Shown piece after piece: positions 27,026 to 35,937 of a stretch of 64,000 nucleotides of DNA. Under the pieces are notes generated by a model. It searched no databases, was not told the DNA's origin, and saw only the letters and a program-made list of their open reading frames with translations. The DNA comes from Sphingobacterium corticibacter (GTDB lineage: Bacteria; Bacteroidota; Bacteroidia; Sphingobacteriales; Sphingobacteriaceae): positions 62,001-126,000 of the forward strand of contig NZ_QDKG01000002.1 of the NCBI RefSeq assembly GCF_003076635.1. The letters run 5' to 3'. Within the stretch, counting starts at the first letter, position 1. Each line of letters opens with the position of its first letter. A program made the position numbers and the translations under genes.

Positions 27026-28078
27026 ATGTCATTTTCTTCAAAACTCATCGCGTGGTACGAAAAATATGGGCGAGAGTTACCGTGGCGGCAAACCTCCGAC
27101 CCTTATATCATCTGGCTATCGGAAATCATTCTGCAACAGACACGTGTAGAGCAAGGGCTACCCTACTTTCAGACTTTTGTAACACAGCTGCCAACGGTTC
27201 GTGATTTTGCGGAAGCAGAGGAAGATTTTATTTTGAGGCTTTGGCAAGGCTTAGGATATTACTCACGCGCCCGCAATATGCATAAGGCTGCAAAGACGGT
27301 GATGAGTAATTTCAATGGCGCATTTCCCACTTCGTACGAAGAGGTGATTCAACTTCCCGGCATTGGCGCATACACCGCCAGCGCCATTTCCTCATTTTCT
27401 AGCAATGAAGTACGCGCAGTGGTGGATGGCAACGTGTACCGTGTATTATCACGCGTTTTCGGCATTGATACCGACATTAATAGTGGTACAGGAAAGAAGC
27501 AGTTTCAAGAATTGGCCGATTCATTAATCAGCACATCACAACCCGGTTTATACAATCAGGCCATTATGGATTTTGGCGCTACAGTATGTAAGCCAAAACA
27601 ACCTTTGTGTGCAGCATGCATCTTCGCCGATCAATGCGATGCTTTTGCCACTAATCGTGTTGATCTACTGCCAAGGAAAGTGAAAACGACCAAAATACGA
27701 AAGCGGTATTTTCATTACTTTATCATCCGTCGTGGTGCAGAAATAATGGTAGCCAAAAGACCGCAAGGCGACATCTGGGCAAACTTATATGAATTCCCGA
27801 TGCTGGAGACAACCGCTCCAATATTGGTAGAAGAATTGCAGAACAGCGACGCCTATATTGCGCATTTCGACTCCGCAACGCCGATTCCATTAGGTGTGCC
27901 GATCAAACAAGTATTGAGCCATCAACACATTTATGCACAGTTCTATTTGCTTCCAGAGAACACACAGATTAAAAATAAAAAAACGGACTGGGAATACATT
28001 TTGTCAGATAATTTAGATAAATTAGCTAAACATAAGCTGATCTTCTCCTTCCTAAGGACGGACAACTTCCCAAACTAA
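27026..28078 (+). CDS. mutY: A/G-specific adenine glycosylase MutY
   Basis: This 350-residue base-excision enzyme removes adenine opposite 8-oxoguanine. The catalytic Glu is in SEIILQQTRV, the helix-hairpin-helix LPGIGAYTAS precedes the catalytic Asp in VVDGNVYRV, and the [4Fe-4S] ligands are CKPKQPLCAACIFADQC. The C-terminal third is a NUDIX-like domain that reads 8-oxoG. The ATG at 27026 gives the standard start; a longer frame upstream is rejected. ssb follows 19 nt downstream, so the two may be cotranscribed. Confidence 0.96.
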   Translation: MSFSSKLIAWYEKYGRELPWRQTSDPYIIWLSEIILQQTRVEQGLPYFQTFVTQLPTVRDFAEAEEDFILRLWQGLGYYSRARNMHKAAKTVMSNFNGAFPTSYEEVIQLPGIGAYTASAISSFSSNEVRAVVDGNVYRVLSRVFGIDTDINSGTGKKQFQELADSLISTSQPGLYNQAIMDFGATVCKPKQPLCAACIFADQCDAFATNRVDLLPRKVKTTKIRKRYFHYFIIRRGAEIMVAKRPQGDIWANLYEFPMLETTAPILVEELQNSDAYIAHFDSATPIPLGVPIKQVLSHQHIYAQFYLLPENTQIKNKKTDWEYILSDNLDKLAKHKLIFSFLRTDNFPN

Positions 28079-28097
28079 CACCCTAAATTACTCCATT

Positions 28098-28541
28098 ATG
28101 GCGAGCGTAAACAAAGTTATATTAGTCGGGCACCTAGGCAAAGATCCTGAAATTCGCTACTTAGATGGCAACGTTTCTGTTGCAAGTTTTCCACTTGCTA
28201 CTTCTGAATTTTACAATAAAGATGGCAAAAAAGTGGAGCAAACGGAATGGCACAATATCGTACTGTGGCGCGCTTTGGCAGATTTAGCGGTAAAATACTT
28301 GAAAAAAGGCAAATTAGTTTATATTGAAGGAAAGTTGCGCACCCGCACCTACGAGGACAAAGAAGGTGTGCGTCGATTTACCACGGAGATTGTAGCCGAA
28401 AGCTTCAATTTGTTAGGTAGACGGTCTGATTTTGAGCCGCAATCGGGAGAGCGCAGTAGCGATAGACCCGAAGATCAACCCGATGAGGAAAAGGTAGACT
28501 TTCGTGAGAACGATGATGATAACGATGGACTGCCATTTTAA
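28098..28541 (+). CDS. ssb: Single-stranded DNA-binding protein
   Basis: This 147-residue SSB has an N-terminal OB-fold (ASVNKVILVGHLGKDPEIRY onward, about residues 1-108), a Ser/Asp/Glu-rich flexible tail, and the conserved acidic C-terminal tip DDDNDGLPF that binds replication and repair partners. It lies directly after mutY, which is consistent with shared repair roles. Confidence 0.96.
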   Translation: MASVNKVILVGHLGKDPEIRYLDGNVSVASFPLATSEFYNKDGKKVEQTEWHNIVLWRALADLAVKYLKKGKLVYIEGKLRTRTYEDKEGVRRFTTEIVAESFNLLGRRSDFEPQSGERSSDRPEDQPDEEKVDFRENDDDNDGLPF

Positions 28542-28610
28542 ATTTTTCGCTCCATAAAAACAGATTCTTGTTACAACACGGGGGTGCAAGGATTTTTTAA
28601 TATTTTCCAG

Positions 28611-28618
28611 TATCTTTG
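28611..28618 (+). promoter_or_regulatory. -7 element immediately before pheS
   Basis: TATCTTTG is an exact TAnnTTTG match and ends only 4 nt before the pheS ATG at 28623, implying a leaderless transcript. Confidence 0.5.
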
Positions 28619-28622
28619 AGCC

Positions 28623-29663
28623 ATGTTGCAAGATAAAATAGCGCAGTATACGCAGGAGATTCAGGAAAGTTCGTTGACCAACGCCGCAGAGATTGAAGCA
28701 TTTCGCCTCAAATTTTTGGTATCAAAAGGCATTGTCAAATCCCTATTTGAAGAGTTTAAGTCGGTTTCATCCGAAGAGAAAAGAACGCTTGGAAAGGTAT
28801 TGAATGAATTCAAAATCCTAGCAGAAACTACGCTGCAGCATGCCATTGATACCGTTGGCGATGCTGCCGACAGTCAAGAAAAAGCTTTCGACGGTGACTT
28901 AACGCTTCCTGGTGAAGGATTCCAATTAGGCTCACGTCATCCACTTTCTTTGGTACGCAAGGAAATTGTGGAGATCTTCAAAAAATTGGGTTTTATCGTA
29001 GCAGAAGGACCAGAGATCGAAGACGATTGGCACAATTTCTCTGCACTGAACTTTCCACCAGAGCATCCTGCAAGAGATATGCAGGATACGTTTTTCATCA
29101 AAAAACAAGATGGAAATGACATCGCTCTGCGTACTCATACTTCTTCTGTACAAGTTCGTTTGATGCAAGCTGGTCAGCCGCCTTTCCGTGCGATCATGCC
29201 GGGAAGAGTATTCCGCAATGAAGCGATTTCTGCAAGAGCGCATTGCTTTTTTCATCAAGTAGAAGGTTTGTATGTAGATGAGAATGTATCCTTTGCCGAC
29301 TTAAAACAAACGCTTTTCCACTTTGTGCAAGAGTTGTACGGCGAAGGTACAAAAGTACGCTTCCGCCCTTCTTATTTCCCATTCACAGAGCCTTCGGCAG
29401 AGATGGATATCTCCTGTACGATCTGTAAAGGCAAAGGTTGCCAACTTTGTAAAAACTCGGGTTGGGTAGAGATCTTAGGCTGTGGTATGGTGGATCCTAA
29501 TGTGTTGGAAAACTGTGGAATTGACTCCAAAAAATACAGCGGATTTGCTTTTGGCATGGGGATAGAGCGGATCACGAACCTCAAATACGAAATCCGCGAC
29601 CTGCGTCTTTTCTCTGAAAACGATACGCGATTCTTATCTCAATTCGAAACAGAAATCTTATAA
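28623..29663 (+). CDS. pheS: Phenylalanyl-tRNA synthetase alpha subunit
   Basis: This 346-residue class II synthetase subunit has an N-terminal coiled-coil tRNA-binding region (about 1-90), then the catalytic domain with motif 2 (RTHTSSVQVRLM and FRNEAISARAHCFFHQ) and motif 3 (FAFGMGIERI). It attaches Phe to tRNA-Phe together with PheT, which is not adjacent on the downstream side here. A cysteine-rich stretch (CTICKGKGCQLC) lies in the catalytic domain, a feature of many bacterial PheS proteins. Confidence 0.97.
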   Translation: MLQDKIAQYTQEIQESSLTNAAEIEAFRLKFLVSKGIVKSLFEEFKSVSSEEKRTLGKVLNEFKILAETTLQHAIDTVGDAADSQEKAFDGDLTLPGEGFQLGSRHPLSLVRKEIVEIFKKLGFIVAEGPEIEDDWHNFSALNFPPEHPARDMQDTFFIKKQDGNDIALRTHTSSVQVRLMQAGQPPFRAIMPGRVFRNEAISARAHCFFHQVEGLYVDENVSFADLKQTLFHFVQELYGEGTKVRFRPSYFPFTEPSAEMDISCTICKGKGCQLCKNSGWVEILGCGMVDPNVLENCGIDSKKYSGFAFGMGIERITNLKYEIRDLRLFSENDTRFLSQFETEIL

Positions 29664-29715
29664 CAAAGTAGCGCGACAAACGTTATAAACATCCGCCAAA
29701 GTAAAGCGCGACCTT

Positions 29716-30291
29716 ATGGATACGGATATTATAGTAAACAATATTAAGAAATCTGCCCGCGAGCTATTCAGGCGATACGGTTATAATAAAACCAGTGTCA
29801 ATGAGCTCGCTAAGCATGCTAATGTTGCGAAAGCTACTTTTTATAAGCACTTTAGTAGTAAAGAACTCATTCTGCATGCCGTGTTGATGGATTATATCCA
29901 AGAGAATGTGCAGGATATCTTGAGCAAGGAAGTTGGTCAGCAGGATTTACGTACCTTTCTAGCAAAAACTATTCTTCGCGTGAGTCGCGTGACCTACACG
30001 GTGTGTAATGAATTTATTGGTTGGGAGTTTATCCGTGAATCGGCCAATGCGCAAGAATACCTCAAGATCCTATCCGACGATTTGGAGTTTCTGTTACTCA
30101 GCTCATTCATCCAAAATGAAACAATTGGTGCTGTCGTGCCCGAAGAGAAATTGACATTTCTGATCAAATGCAGCAAGAACATTGTATTCTCTTTTGCTTT
30201 CACAGCTGTATCTGATGCGGATGTACGCAAGAATTTCATTTCGTTTCAGAAAGATATGCTGCCGCATTTGGTAGCTGCTACACTCCAATAG
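29716..30291 (+). CDS. TetR/AcrR-family transcriptional regulator
   Basis: This 191-residue regulator has an N-terminal helix-turn-helix (about residues 20-55; SVNELAKHANVAKATFYKHF) typical of TetR family repressors. It is followed by an all-helical ligand-binding and dimerisation domain of unknown specificity. No efflux or enzyme gene lies beside it to suggest a ligand; pheS is upstream and ndk downstream in the same direction. Confidence 0.9.
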   Translation: MDTDIIVNNIKKSARELFRRYGYNKTSVNELAKHANVAKATFYKHFSSKELILHAVLMDYIQENVQDILSKEVGQQDLRTFLAKTILRVSRVTYTVCNEFIGWEFIRESANAQEYLKILSDDLEFLLLSSFIQNETIGAVVPEEKLTFLIKCSKNIVFSFAFTAVSDADVRKNFISFQKDMLPHLVAATLQ

Positions 30292-30342
30292 ACAGCTAGC
30301 AATTTGTCCTAGAGTGACGCTATTATTTCGCTCTCAAATTCA

Positions 30343-30350
30343 TACCTTTG
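30343..30350 (+). promoter_or_regulatory. -7 element of ndk
   Basis: TACCTTTG is an exact TAnnTTTG match, 18 nt before the ATG at 30369. Confidence 0.5.
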
Positions 30351-30368
30351 CATAAAATTTCACCCAAT

Positions 30369-30788
30369 ATGGCAACTAATAGAACTTTTACGATGATTAA
30401 GCCGGATGCAGTAGCAAACGGACATATCGGAGCAATCTTGAACGACATTACCGCTGGCGGTTTCAAAATCGTAGCGATGAAATATGTACACCTTTCAGAT
30501 ACAACAGCAGGTAACTTTTACGCAGTACACAAAGAACGTCCATTCTACGGCGAGCTAGTACAATTCATGACTTCAGGTCCTATTGTTGCGGCTATCTTGG
30601 AAAAAGAAAATGCTGTAGAGGATTTCCGCACATTGATCGGCGCTACTGATCCAGCGAAAGCGGATGAAGGTACAATCCGTAACAAATATGCAAAATCTAT
30701 CGAGGCGAATGCAGTACACGGGTCCGATTCAGACGAGAATGCAGCGATTGAAGGAGATTTCTTCTTCTCGCAATTCGAGCGCTTCTAG
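30369..30788 (+). CDS. ndk: Nucleoside diphosphate kinase
   Basis: This 139-residue enzyme equalises NTP pools by phosphate transfer through a phospho-histidine. The start is the ATG at 30369 ([15 protein letters not shown]); the catalytic His lies in ANAVHGSDS, the family signature. Length and order of motifs are standard. It is followed by a strong terminator and is probably monocistronic. Confidence 0.97.
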   Translation: MATNRTFTMIKPDAVANGHIGAILNDITAGGFKIVAMKYVHLSDTTAGNFYAVHKERPFYGELVQFMTSGPIVAAILEKENAVEDFRTLIGATDPAKADEGTIRNKYAKSIEANAVHGSDSDENAAIEGDFFFSQFERF

Positions 30789-30803
30789 TCGAACTACTCT
30801 TAT

Positions 30804-30849
30804 AAAACAGCAGGCCTGAATTTTAACAATTCAGGCCTGCTGTTTTTTT
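30804..30849 (+). terminator. ndk terminator
   Basis: A perfect 19-bp stem (30804-30822 with 30828-30846, core CAGGCCTGAATT) with a 5-nt loop is followed by TTTTTTT. It may also act on the convergent ybeY transcript. Confidence 0.88.
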
Positions 30850-30884
30850 GGACAACACAACTCATTGAAGCTAAAAAGAGGTCA

Positions 30885-31322
30885 TTAAACGAATGAACGA
30901 GTGCCTAAGTAATGATCTTCTTTGGCAGTCATTAATTTTTTGTCTGCTGGCTTCTTGTCCAAGTATCCGCAAAGATGTAGCACACCGTGGATAATGACGC
31001 GATGTAGCTCATCGCTCTCCGGGACATTAAACTTTTGCGCATTATCCTGAATACGATCTACGGAAATAAATATATCTCCAGCGACGACATCTTCGTCTTC
31101 TGAGCTATCGAATGTTACGATATCGGTAAATGTATCGTGATTTAGGTATTGTTTATTGATCTCTAATAGATACTCATCGGAGCAAAAGATAAAGTTCAGC
31201 TCCCCGACGCGTGCAAAGCCTTCGGCTTTGATGGTATCGGCGATCCATTGACGCACCTTTTGCTTTTGTTTTAATGTAAAGTCGATTTCCTCGACGAAGA
31301 AAGTGATATCTTTTAATGCCAT
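30885..31322 (-). CDS. ybeY: Endoribonuclease YbeY
   Basis: This 145-residue metal-dependent RNase acts in 16S rRNA 3'-end maturation and ribosome quality control. The zinc motif appears as HGVLHLCGYLDKK: His112 and His116 are present, but the third His of HGxLHLxGYDH is Asp122, as I recall for Bacteroidota homologues. The upstream FTDIVTFD segment is typical of the family. Its start codon overlaps the ruvX stop by one base (TAATG), so translation is coupled. Confidence 0.92.
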   Translation of the reverse strand: MALKDITFFVEEIDFTLKQKQKVRQWIADTIKAEGFARVGELNFIFCSDEYLLEINKQYLNHDTFTDIVTFDSSEDEDVVAGDIFISVDRIQDNAQKFNVPESDELHRVIIHGVLHLCGYLDKKPADKKLMTAKEDHYLGTRSFV

Positions 31323-31738
31323 TAGTAGATGGATTTGCTATTCAAATAATCTTGTAAGATGATGGTGGCCGATAGCGTGTCGACTGTCTCCTTGTTCTGT
31401 CTTTTCTTGCGGTTCATACCGCTCTGCGAAATAACAGCCGACGCCATTTTGGACGTAAATCGCTCATCGACCTCCACCACGGGTATGCTCGGAAATTCCC
31501 GTTGCAATCGCCGCGTGAATCCAACCACGTGCTCGGCCGATTGAGAATCTGTGCCGTCCATCCGCCGTGGCTTGCCAACGACAAACGTCTCGACGGCTTC
31601 GCTTTGCATATACTCCTGGAGGAAAGGCCACAATTTATCGGGATGCAATGTCGTCAATGGATTGGCGATGATCTGCAACGGATCCGTCACGGCTACACCT
31701 ACTCGTTTGGTTCCGTAATCGAAAGCCATTATACGCAT
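31322..31738 (-). CDS. ruvX: Putative Holliday-junction resolvase / pre-16S rRNA nuclease RuvX (YqgF)
   Basis: This 138-residue RNase H-like protein has the acidic motifs MAFDYGTKRVGVAVTD (Asp), VVEVDERFTSKMA (Asp-Glu) and KETVDTLSATIILQ (Asp). In the YqgF family it processes rRNA ends, and a Holliday-junction role has been proposed. It precedes and overlaps ybeY, another rRNA maturation gene, supporting an rRNA role here. A -7 element lies 12 nt upstream. Confidence 0.94.
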   Translation of the reverse strand: MRIMAFDYGTKRVGVAVTDPLQIIANPLTTLHPDKLWPFLQEYMQSEAVETFVVGKPRRMDGTDSQSAEHVVGFTRRLQREFPSIPVVEVDERFTSKMASAVISQSGMNRKKRQNKETVDTLSATIILQDYLNSKSIY

Positions 31739-31750
31739 ATCTTTTTTTTA

Positions 31751-31758
31751 CAAAAATA
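31751..31758 (-). promoter_or_regulatory. -7 element of ruvX-ybeY
   Basis: The minus strand reads TATTTTTG, an exact TAnnTTTG match, 12 nt before the ruvX ATG at 31738. Confidence 0.5.
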
Positions 31759-31797
31759 CGATTTAAAACGTAGGATGCCAGACTCCAAAAAAAACGA

Positions 31798-31805
31798 TAC
31801 ATTTG
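31798..31805 (+). promoter_or_regulatory. -7 element of the peptide deformylase gene
   Basis: TACATTTG is an exact TAnnTTTG match, 19 nt before the ATG at 31825. Confidence 0.45.
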
Positions 31806-31824
31806 GTAAACTAATCCACACGCT

Positions 31825-32499
31825 ATGCAACAGGCTTTTATTATCCTACTGTGCATGATCCAGACCAGCACGCTTATGGCACAAAAAACTTCCACAAAGC
31901 AAAAAACCGAATCCACTTTTGCCGCACACGAACGCAAGCTCATCACCGATGGCAAGGGAACGATGCACGTTTATTTGGTGACCGATGAAAAGGAATTAGC
32001 CGTGTTGACCACGATTTCGGAAGATCTAAACCCGACTGATCCGCTCGTGCAAAAACTCAGTGCACGCATGTTAGCGACGGTACAAGACGAAGCACATGCG
32101 GGCGTTGGGATTGCAGCCCCACAAGTCGGAATCAACAAAAATCTGATCTTGGTACAGCGATTTGACAAAGCAAGACAACCATTTGAGAGCTATATTAACC
32201 CCAAAATCATCTGGCGATCTACGTTATTGCGCACAGGCGCGGAAGGTTGTTTGTCTATTCCAGATCGCCGCGAGGAGGTAGAGCGCAGCTATGCGATTCG
32301 TTTGCAATACGCATTGCCGACGGGAGATGTCATCGAAGAAAACGTGGAAGGTTTCACCGCCGTGATTTTTCAGCATGAAATTGATCACTTGTTTGGCGTT
32401 TTATACCCAGACCGCGTAGACGAGCAGGAAGCGACGCCGAGCACCTCTTTGAATACATCAATAAAATTCTCTGCTAAAGACGGTGCTCCGCGGCTCTAA
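31825..32499 (+). CDS. def: Peptide deformylase-family protein with a signal peptide
   Basis: This 224-residue protein carries all three deformylase motifs: GVGIAAPQ (93-100), EGCLS (140-144) and QHEIDH (183-188), so the metal site (Cys, two His) and catalytic Glu are intact. The first about 19 residues are hydrophobic and end TLMAQ, a convincing signal peptide, and an extra roughly 40-residue region precedes motif I. An intact enzyme outside the cytoplasm could not serve nascent chains, so its substrate is unclear. It is likely a second, exported paralogue; no fmt gene is nearby. It converges with the glutaminyl cyclase gene. Confidence 0.85.
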   Translation: MQQAFIILLCMIQTSTLMAQKTSTKQKTESTFAAHERKLITDGKGTMHVYLVTDEKELAVLTTISEDLNPTDPLVQKLSARMLATVQDEAHAGVGIAAPQVGINKNLILVQRFDKARQPFESYINPKIIWRSTLLRTGAEGCLSIPDRREEVERSYAIRLQYALPTGDVIEENVEGFTAVIFQHEIDHLFGVLYPDRVDEQEATPSTSLNTSIKFSAKDGAPRL

Positions 32500-32500
32500 A

Positions 32501-33544
32501 TTATCTGGGCGACAAACGTACTTCGAATAGTTGTGTCCAGTCTTTTCCGGTCACGTAGAAGGTTTTGGTGTTGGCATTGTAGGCAATGCCGTTCATTTCG
32601 TTATTTATTGACTGACGCTCGCCATTATAAAGGCCTACAAAATTGACTTTACCTTCTACTACGCCTGTTTCAGGATTGATAATGACCACTTCGTCGCGGT
32701 CGCCATAATACAAATTAGCGTAAATCTTACCATCCACATATTCCAGTTCATTAAGATTCACCACCGGTCCACGATCATCAAACACTTCAATCGATCCAAG
32801 ATCGCGAAAGGTGACAGGATCTACAAAGTATAAAAAGGAAGATCCGTCGGTTTTGATCAACCGCGTGCCATCGTAGGTAATCCCCCAGCCTTCTTGATTT
32901 GGATTGGTATAATCAAAGGTTTGCAATCGCTTTAAGCTGGATTTGTCATACACAAATCCTACTCCGCTCGTGTAGGTCAAGAAGATAATTTTATCCCCGA
33001 CGATTGTCATTCCTTCACCAAACAACTCCCCATCTAAATCCGTTTTTTGAATCACATTGCCAGTTTTCAAATCTACTTTGCGAAGAGAAGAGCGACCTTG
33101 CATACCAGTAGATTCATATAAAACGCCATTTTCGTACTGCAAGCCTTGGGTGAAGGCTTTGGGATCGTGCGGATAGGTATTCAGCACTTCAAATTGATAC
33201 GCTGTTGGTGTTGGTGGAACAATAAGAATATTGGTATAGGCAATGTCTTCTTTGCCTCCATAGTATATTTTGGCACTCAAGCTGCGATTACCGTAGTTGA
33301 ATTGATTGCTATCGAATTCTAAGGCCGTGGTATCGGTCTTGCTCGCTAGCAGATCGCCATCTACCGAATAAATGACCGAATCCACTGTTTCATCAGGAAA
33401 GCGTAACGCCAATTGAAGCTTCTCCCCTTTCAATATAGACGTGCCTGCTTCTGGAGTTACAAATTCGAACCTTCCCTTTTGACTTTTACAACCTATCAGG
33501 AATAAACAGGCGGATAACGCTACCGCAAAAGCTTGGTATTTCAT
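32501..33544 (-). CDS. Glutaminyl-peptide cyclotransferase (beta-propeller type), lipoprotein
   Basis: This 347-residue protein has a lipoprotein signal ending LFLIGC and an N-terminal about 110-residue beta domain. It continues as a five-bladed propeller of the plant-type glutamine cyclotransferase family: FTQGLQYENGVLYESTG, GEGMTIVGDKI, GWGITYDGTRLIKTDGS, LNELEYVDGKIYANLY, MNGIAYNANTK. The family converts N-terminal Gln to pyroglutamate. Many Bacteroidota secreted proteins have Gln at the mature N-terminus after signal cleavage, which fits a periplasmic role. It is last in the dcd-capD-dnaG-yraN row. Confidence 0.93.
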   Translation of the reverse strand: MKYQAFAVALSACLFLIGCKSQKGRFEFVTPEAGTSILKGEKLQLALRFPDETVDSVIYSVDGDLLASKTDTTALEFDSNQFNYGNRSLSAKIYYGGKEDIAYTNILIVPPTPTAYQFEVLNTYPHDPKAFTQGLQYENGVLYESTGMQGRSSLRKVDLKTGNVIQKTDLDGELFGEGMTIVGDKIIFLTYTSGVGFVYDKSSLKRLQTFDYTNPNQEGWGITYDGTRLIKTDGSSFLYFVDPVTFRDLGSIEVFDDRGPVVNLNELEYVDGKIYANLYYGDRDEVVIINPETGVVEGKVNFVGLYNGERQSINNEMNGIAYNANTKTFYVTGKDWTQLFEVRLSPR

Positions 33545-33559
33545 ACGTGTATTTTTTAT

Positions 33560-33916
33560 TTAATAGTGCCAAAAGGCATCTTTAATGTGTTCTATTAAGA
33601 CTTCGTCTTCGGAGATGATGGATACAATATCAAAGCGTATTTCTCCTTCGTGTCCGTATTTTGCGAGATAAACATTCGCTAGCCTCACTAAGTTCTTTTG
33701 CTTCGCATAATTCACGGATTCTTCCGGATAACCATACCGCAACGAAGAACGGGTTTTGACTTCTACAAACACAAGGATGTCACCATCTTTCATGATAATG
33801 TCGGCTTCCACATGTTTGTGTCGCCAATTTACCGTAAGTATTTCGTAACCACAACTCCGAAGATAAGCTTGTGCGCGTTGCTCACCAAAATCGCCCTTAG
33901 CTTTCTTCTCGGTCAT
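33560..33916 (-). CDS. yraN: YraN/UPF0102 endonuclease-like protein
   Basis: This 118-residue protein has a restriction-endonuclease-like fold: GDFGEQRAQAYLRSCGYEIL, then EADIIMKDGDILVFVEVKTRSS, the D/E-x-K catalytic core. The cellular function of the family is not settled; it is often linked to DNA processing. The gene lies 9 nt after dnaG and 15 nt before the cyclotransferase gene. Confidence 0.92.
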   Translation of the reverse strand: MTEKKAKGDFGEQRAQAYLRSCGYEILTVNWRHKHVEADIIMKDGDILVFVEVKTRSSLRYGYPEESVNYAKQKNLVRLANVYLAKYGHEGEIRFDIVSIISEDEVLIEHIKDAFWHY

Positions 33917-33925
33917 GCAGTGATT

Positions 33926-35902
33926 TTATTTGACAATGGTGTTGCCTAGGTATTCGCCGAGCATCATTTCCATATCTTTGTATTTCTTGTATTTGGCCAT
34001 CAATATTTCCAAATCAACCGCCGATTGAGGTGATTTTAACTCTTCGCGAATCTTCTGCAGTTCGCGCTCTACCTTTCGTTTTTTCAAGCGGTATACCGTT
34101 TCGGTTACCAAACTTTTTAGGTGATCCAATTCCGTCGTGACATAAATCTTACGCTTGTCATCATTCCAATTTGGACTAAGCTCATACCGTGTAGCGATGA
34201 GCGTGACGGCAAGGTCAGAAACGCCGGGTTGCTGATCGGAAATGAAATGTTTGGCCTCGGGTATATCAAAGGTGGCCATCTTCTTCTTGAATACGTCGAA
34301 GATGTATGCGCTGGCAGGGTCTTCGAAACTGATATCGTCAAAGTTATTGATGAGATACGGCGCAATCGGCATATTCTCCACTTCTGGATCCCAGGTAACG
34401 AGCTCGTTGCCATAGTTTAACAATATGCGGATCAATTCTCGTTCTTGCAATATTTCGGGCGATAGCTTGGTACTTTGCGGTGTGGTTGCTGGTTGCGGTA
34501 TGGCAGCAACTTCATCCGAACCCATCATCGCGGCAAAAAATTCGGCCGGAGGCTGATCGCCAGCGCTAGCGGCCGCCTTTTTCTCTTTGGCTGCCGACTT
34601 ATTGATGCGCATTTTATTCAATTCCGACAGGAGAATCCTTTCCTCCATGTCCAACAAAGTGCTACATTGGCGGATATAGAGCGATACCTTGATTTCGTCA
34701 GGAATTAACGAAATACTTTCAACCACATCGCGAATCACTTCGGCTCTCTTGACGGGATCATTCCCCGAATCTTTGAGGAGAATATTGGTTTTGAAAAACA
34801 CAAAATCCTCCGGATGTTTGTCGATATATTCCTTGAAATGCGCCGAGCCAAACTTCTGCACGTAGGAATCGGGGTCGTGCCCATCAGGAAAGAGCAAGAC
34901 TTTGACATTCAATCCTTCTTCGAGCAACATATCGGTACCGCGCAAAGACGCTTTGATACCGGCAGCATCACCATCATAGAGAATGGTGACGTTCTTTGTA
35001 TATCTAGAGATCAAGCGAATTTGTCCGCTGGTAAGTGACGTACCAGAGGAAGACACCACATTTTCCACGCCTGCCTGATGCATGGAAATCACGTCGGCAT
35101 AACCTTCTACGAGGTAACAAATATCGGTATCCGAAATCGCTTTTTTGGCCAAATTAAGACCGTAAAGCACATCGGATTTGTGGTAAATCTCACTTTCGGG
35201 CGAGTTGACATATTTCGGAACGCTCTTCTCGGTTTTGAGCGTTCGCCCACCGAATCCGATGGCGCGTCCCGTGACATTGAATATCGGGAAGATTACCCGA
35301 CCACGAAAGCGATCGTACATACTTTGATCTTCGCGCTGAATGGCGAGACCAATTTCTTTGAGGTATTCTTTCTGAAATCCCGCTTGCTCCGCCGCAGTGA
35401 CCAACGCTTCCCATTTGTCCGGCGAGTAGCCCAAGGCAAACTTGCGAATAATATCTTCGCGGTAGCCGCGCTCTTTGAAATAAGATAGTCCAATGGAGCG
35501 GCCTTCTTCTGAATCCCAGAGTTGATCTACGAAATACTGACCTGCCCATTTGCTGAGCACAAATAAGCTTTCGCGCTTATCTTGCTTGGCCATCTGCTCA
35601 GGCGATCGCTCGACTTCCTCGACTTGAATGTGATACTTGTTGGCCAAGTAACGAATCGCTTCCGGATACGATAATTTTTCGATCTCCATCACAAACTTGA
35701 GCGAATCGCCACCAGCGCCACATCCGAAGCACTTGTAAATGCCTTTGGCTACAGAAACATTGAAGGAAGGGGTCTTTTCATCGTGAAACGGACAATTGCC
35801 AATAAGTGAGGTTCCCCGTTTTTTTAGGGGCACAAAGTCGCCTACAACCTCTTCTATGCGTGCCGTATCCAGGACTTTATCTACTACCTCCTGCTTGATC
35901 AT
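33926..35902 (-). CDS. dnaG: DNA primase
   Basis: This 658-residue primase makes RNA primers at the replication fork. The N-terminal zinc finger has CPFHDEKTPSF and CFGCGAGG (Cys, His, Cys, Cys). The RNA-polymerase/TOPRIM core shows EGYADVISMHQAG and LYDGDAAG with the catalytic acidic residues, followed by DPDSYVQ. The C-terminal region (about 440-658) is the helicase-interacting part, with a variable Ala/Pro/Gln linker near 440-470. It begins 35 nt after capD on the same strand and is followed closely by yraN. Confidence 0.97.
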   Translation of the reverse strand: MIKQEVVDKVLDTARIEEVVGDFVPLKKRGTSLIGNCPFHDEKTPSFNVSVAKGIYKCFGCGAGGDSLKFVMEIEKLSYPEAIRYLANKYHIQVEEVERSPEQMAKQDKRESLFVLSKWAGQYFVDQLWDSEEGRSIGLSYFKERGYREDIIRKFALGYSPDKWEALVTAAEQAGFQKEYLKEIGLAIQREDQSMYDRFRGRVIFPIFNVTGRAIGFGGRTLKTEKSVPKYVNSPESEIYHKSDVLYGLNLAKKAISDTDICYLVEGYADVISMHQAGVENVVSSSGTSLTSGQIRLISRYTKNVTILYDGDAAGIKASLRGTDMLLEEGLNVKVLLFPDGHDPDSYVQKFGSAHFKEYIDKHPEDFVFFKTNILLKDSGNDPVKRAEVIRDVVESISLIPDEIKVSLYIRQCSTLLDMEERILLSELNKMRINKSAAKEKKAAASAGDQPPAEFFAAMMGSDEVAAIPQPATTPQSTKLSPEILQERELIRILLNYGNELVTWDPEVENMPIAPYLINNFDDISFEDPASAYIFDVFKKKMATFDIPEAKHFISDQQPGVSDLAVTLIATRYELSPNWNDDKRKIYVTTELDHLKSLVTETVYRLKKRKVERELQKIREELKSPQSAVDLEILMAKYKKYKDMEMMLGEYLGNTIVK

Positions 35903-35937
35903 ACCCGAATGTACTAAGGATAACTAAAAAGAAAAAA

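Noticed and set aside
31502..31858. Plus-strand open frame of 118 codons across ruvX and the following spacer
   Set aside because: It is antisense to ruvX, has no family features and no start context; ruvX has intact catalytic motifs.
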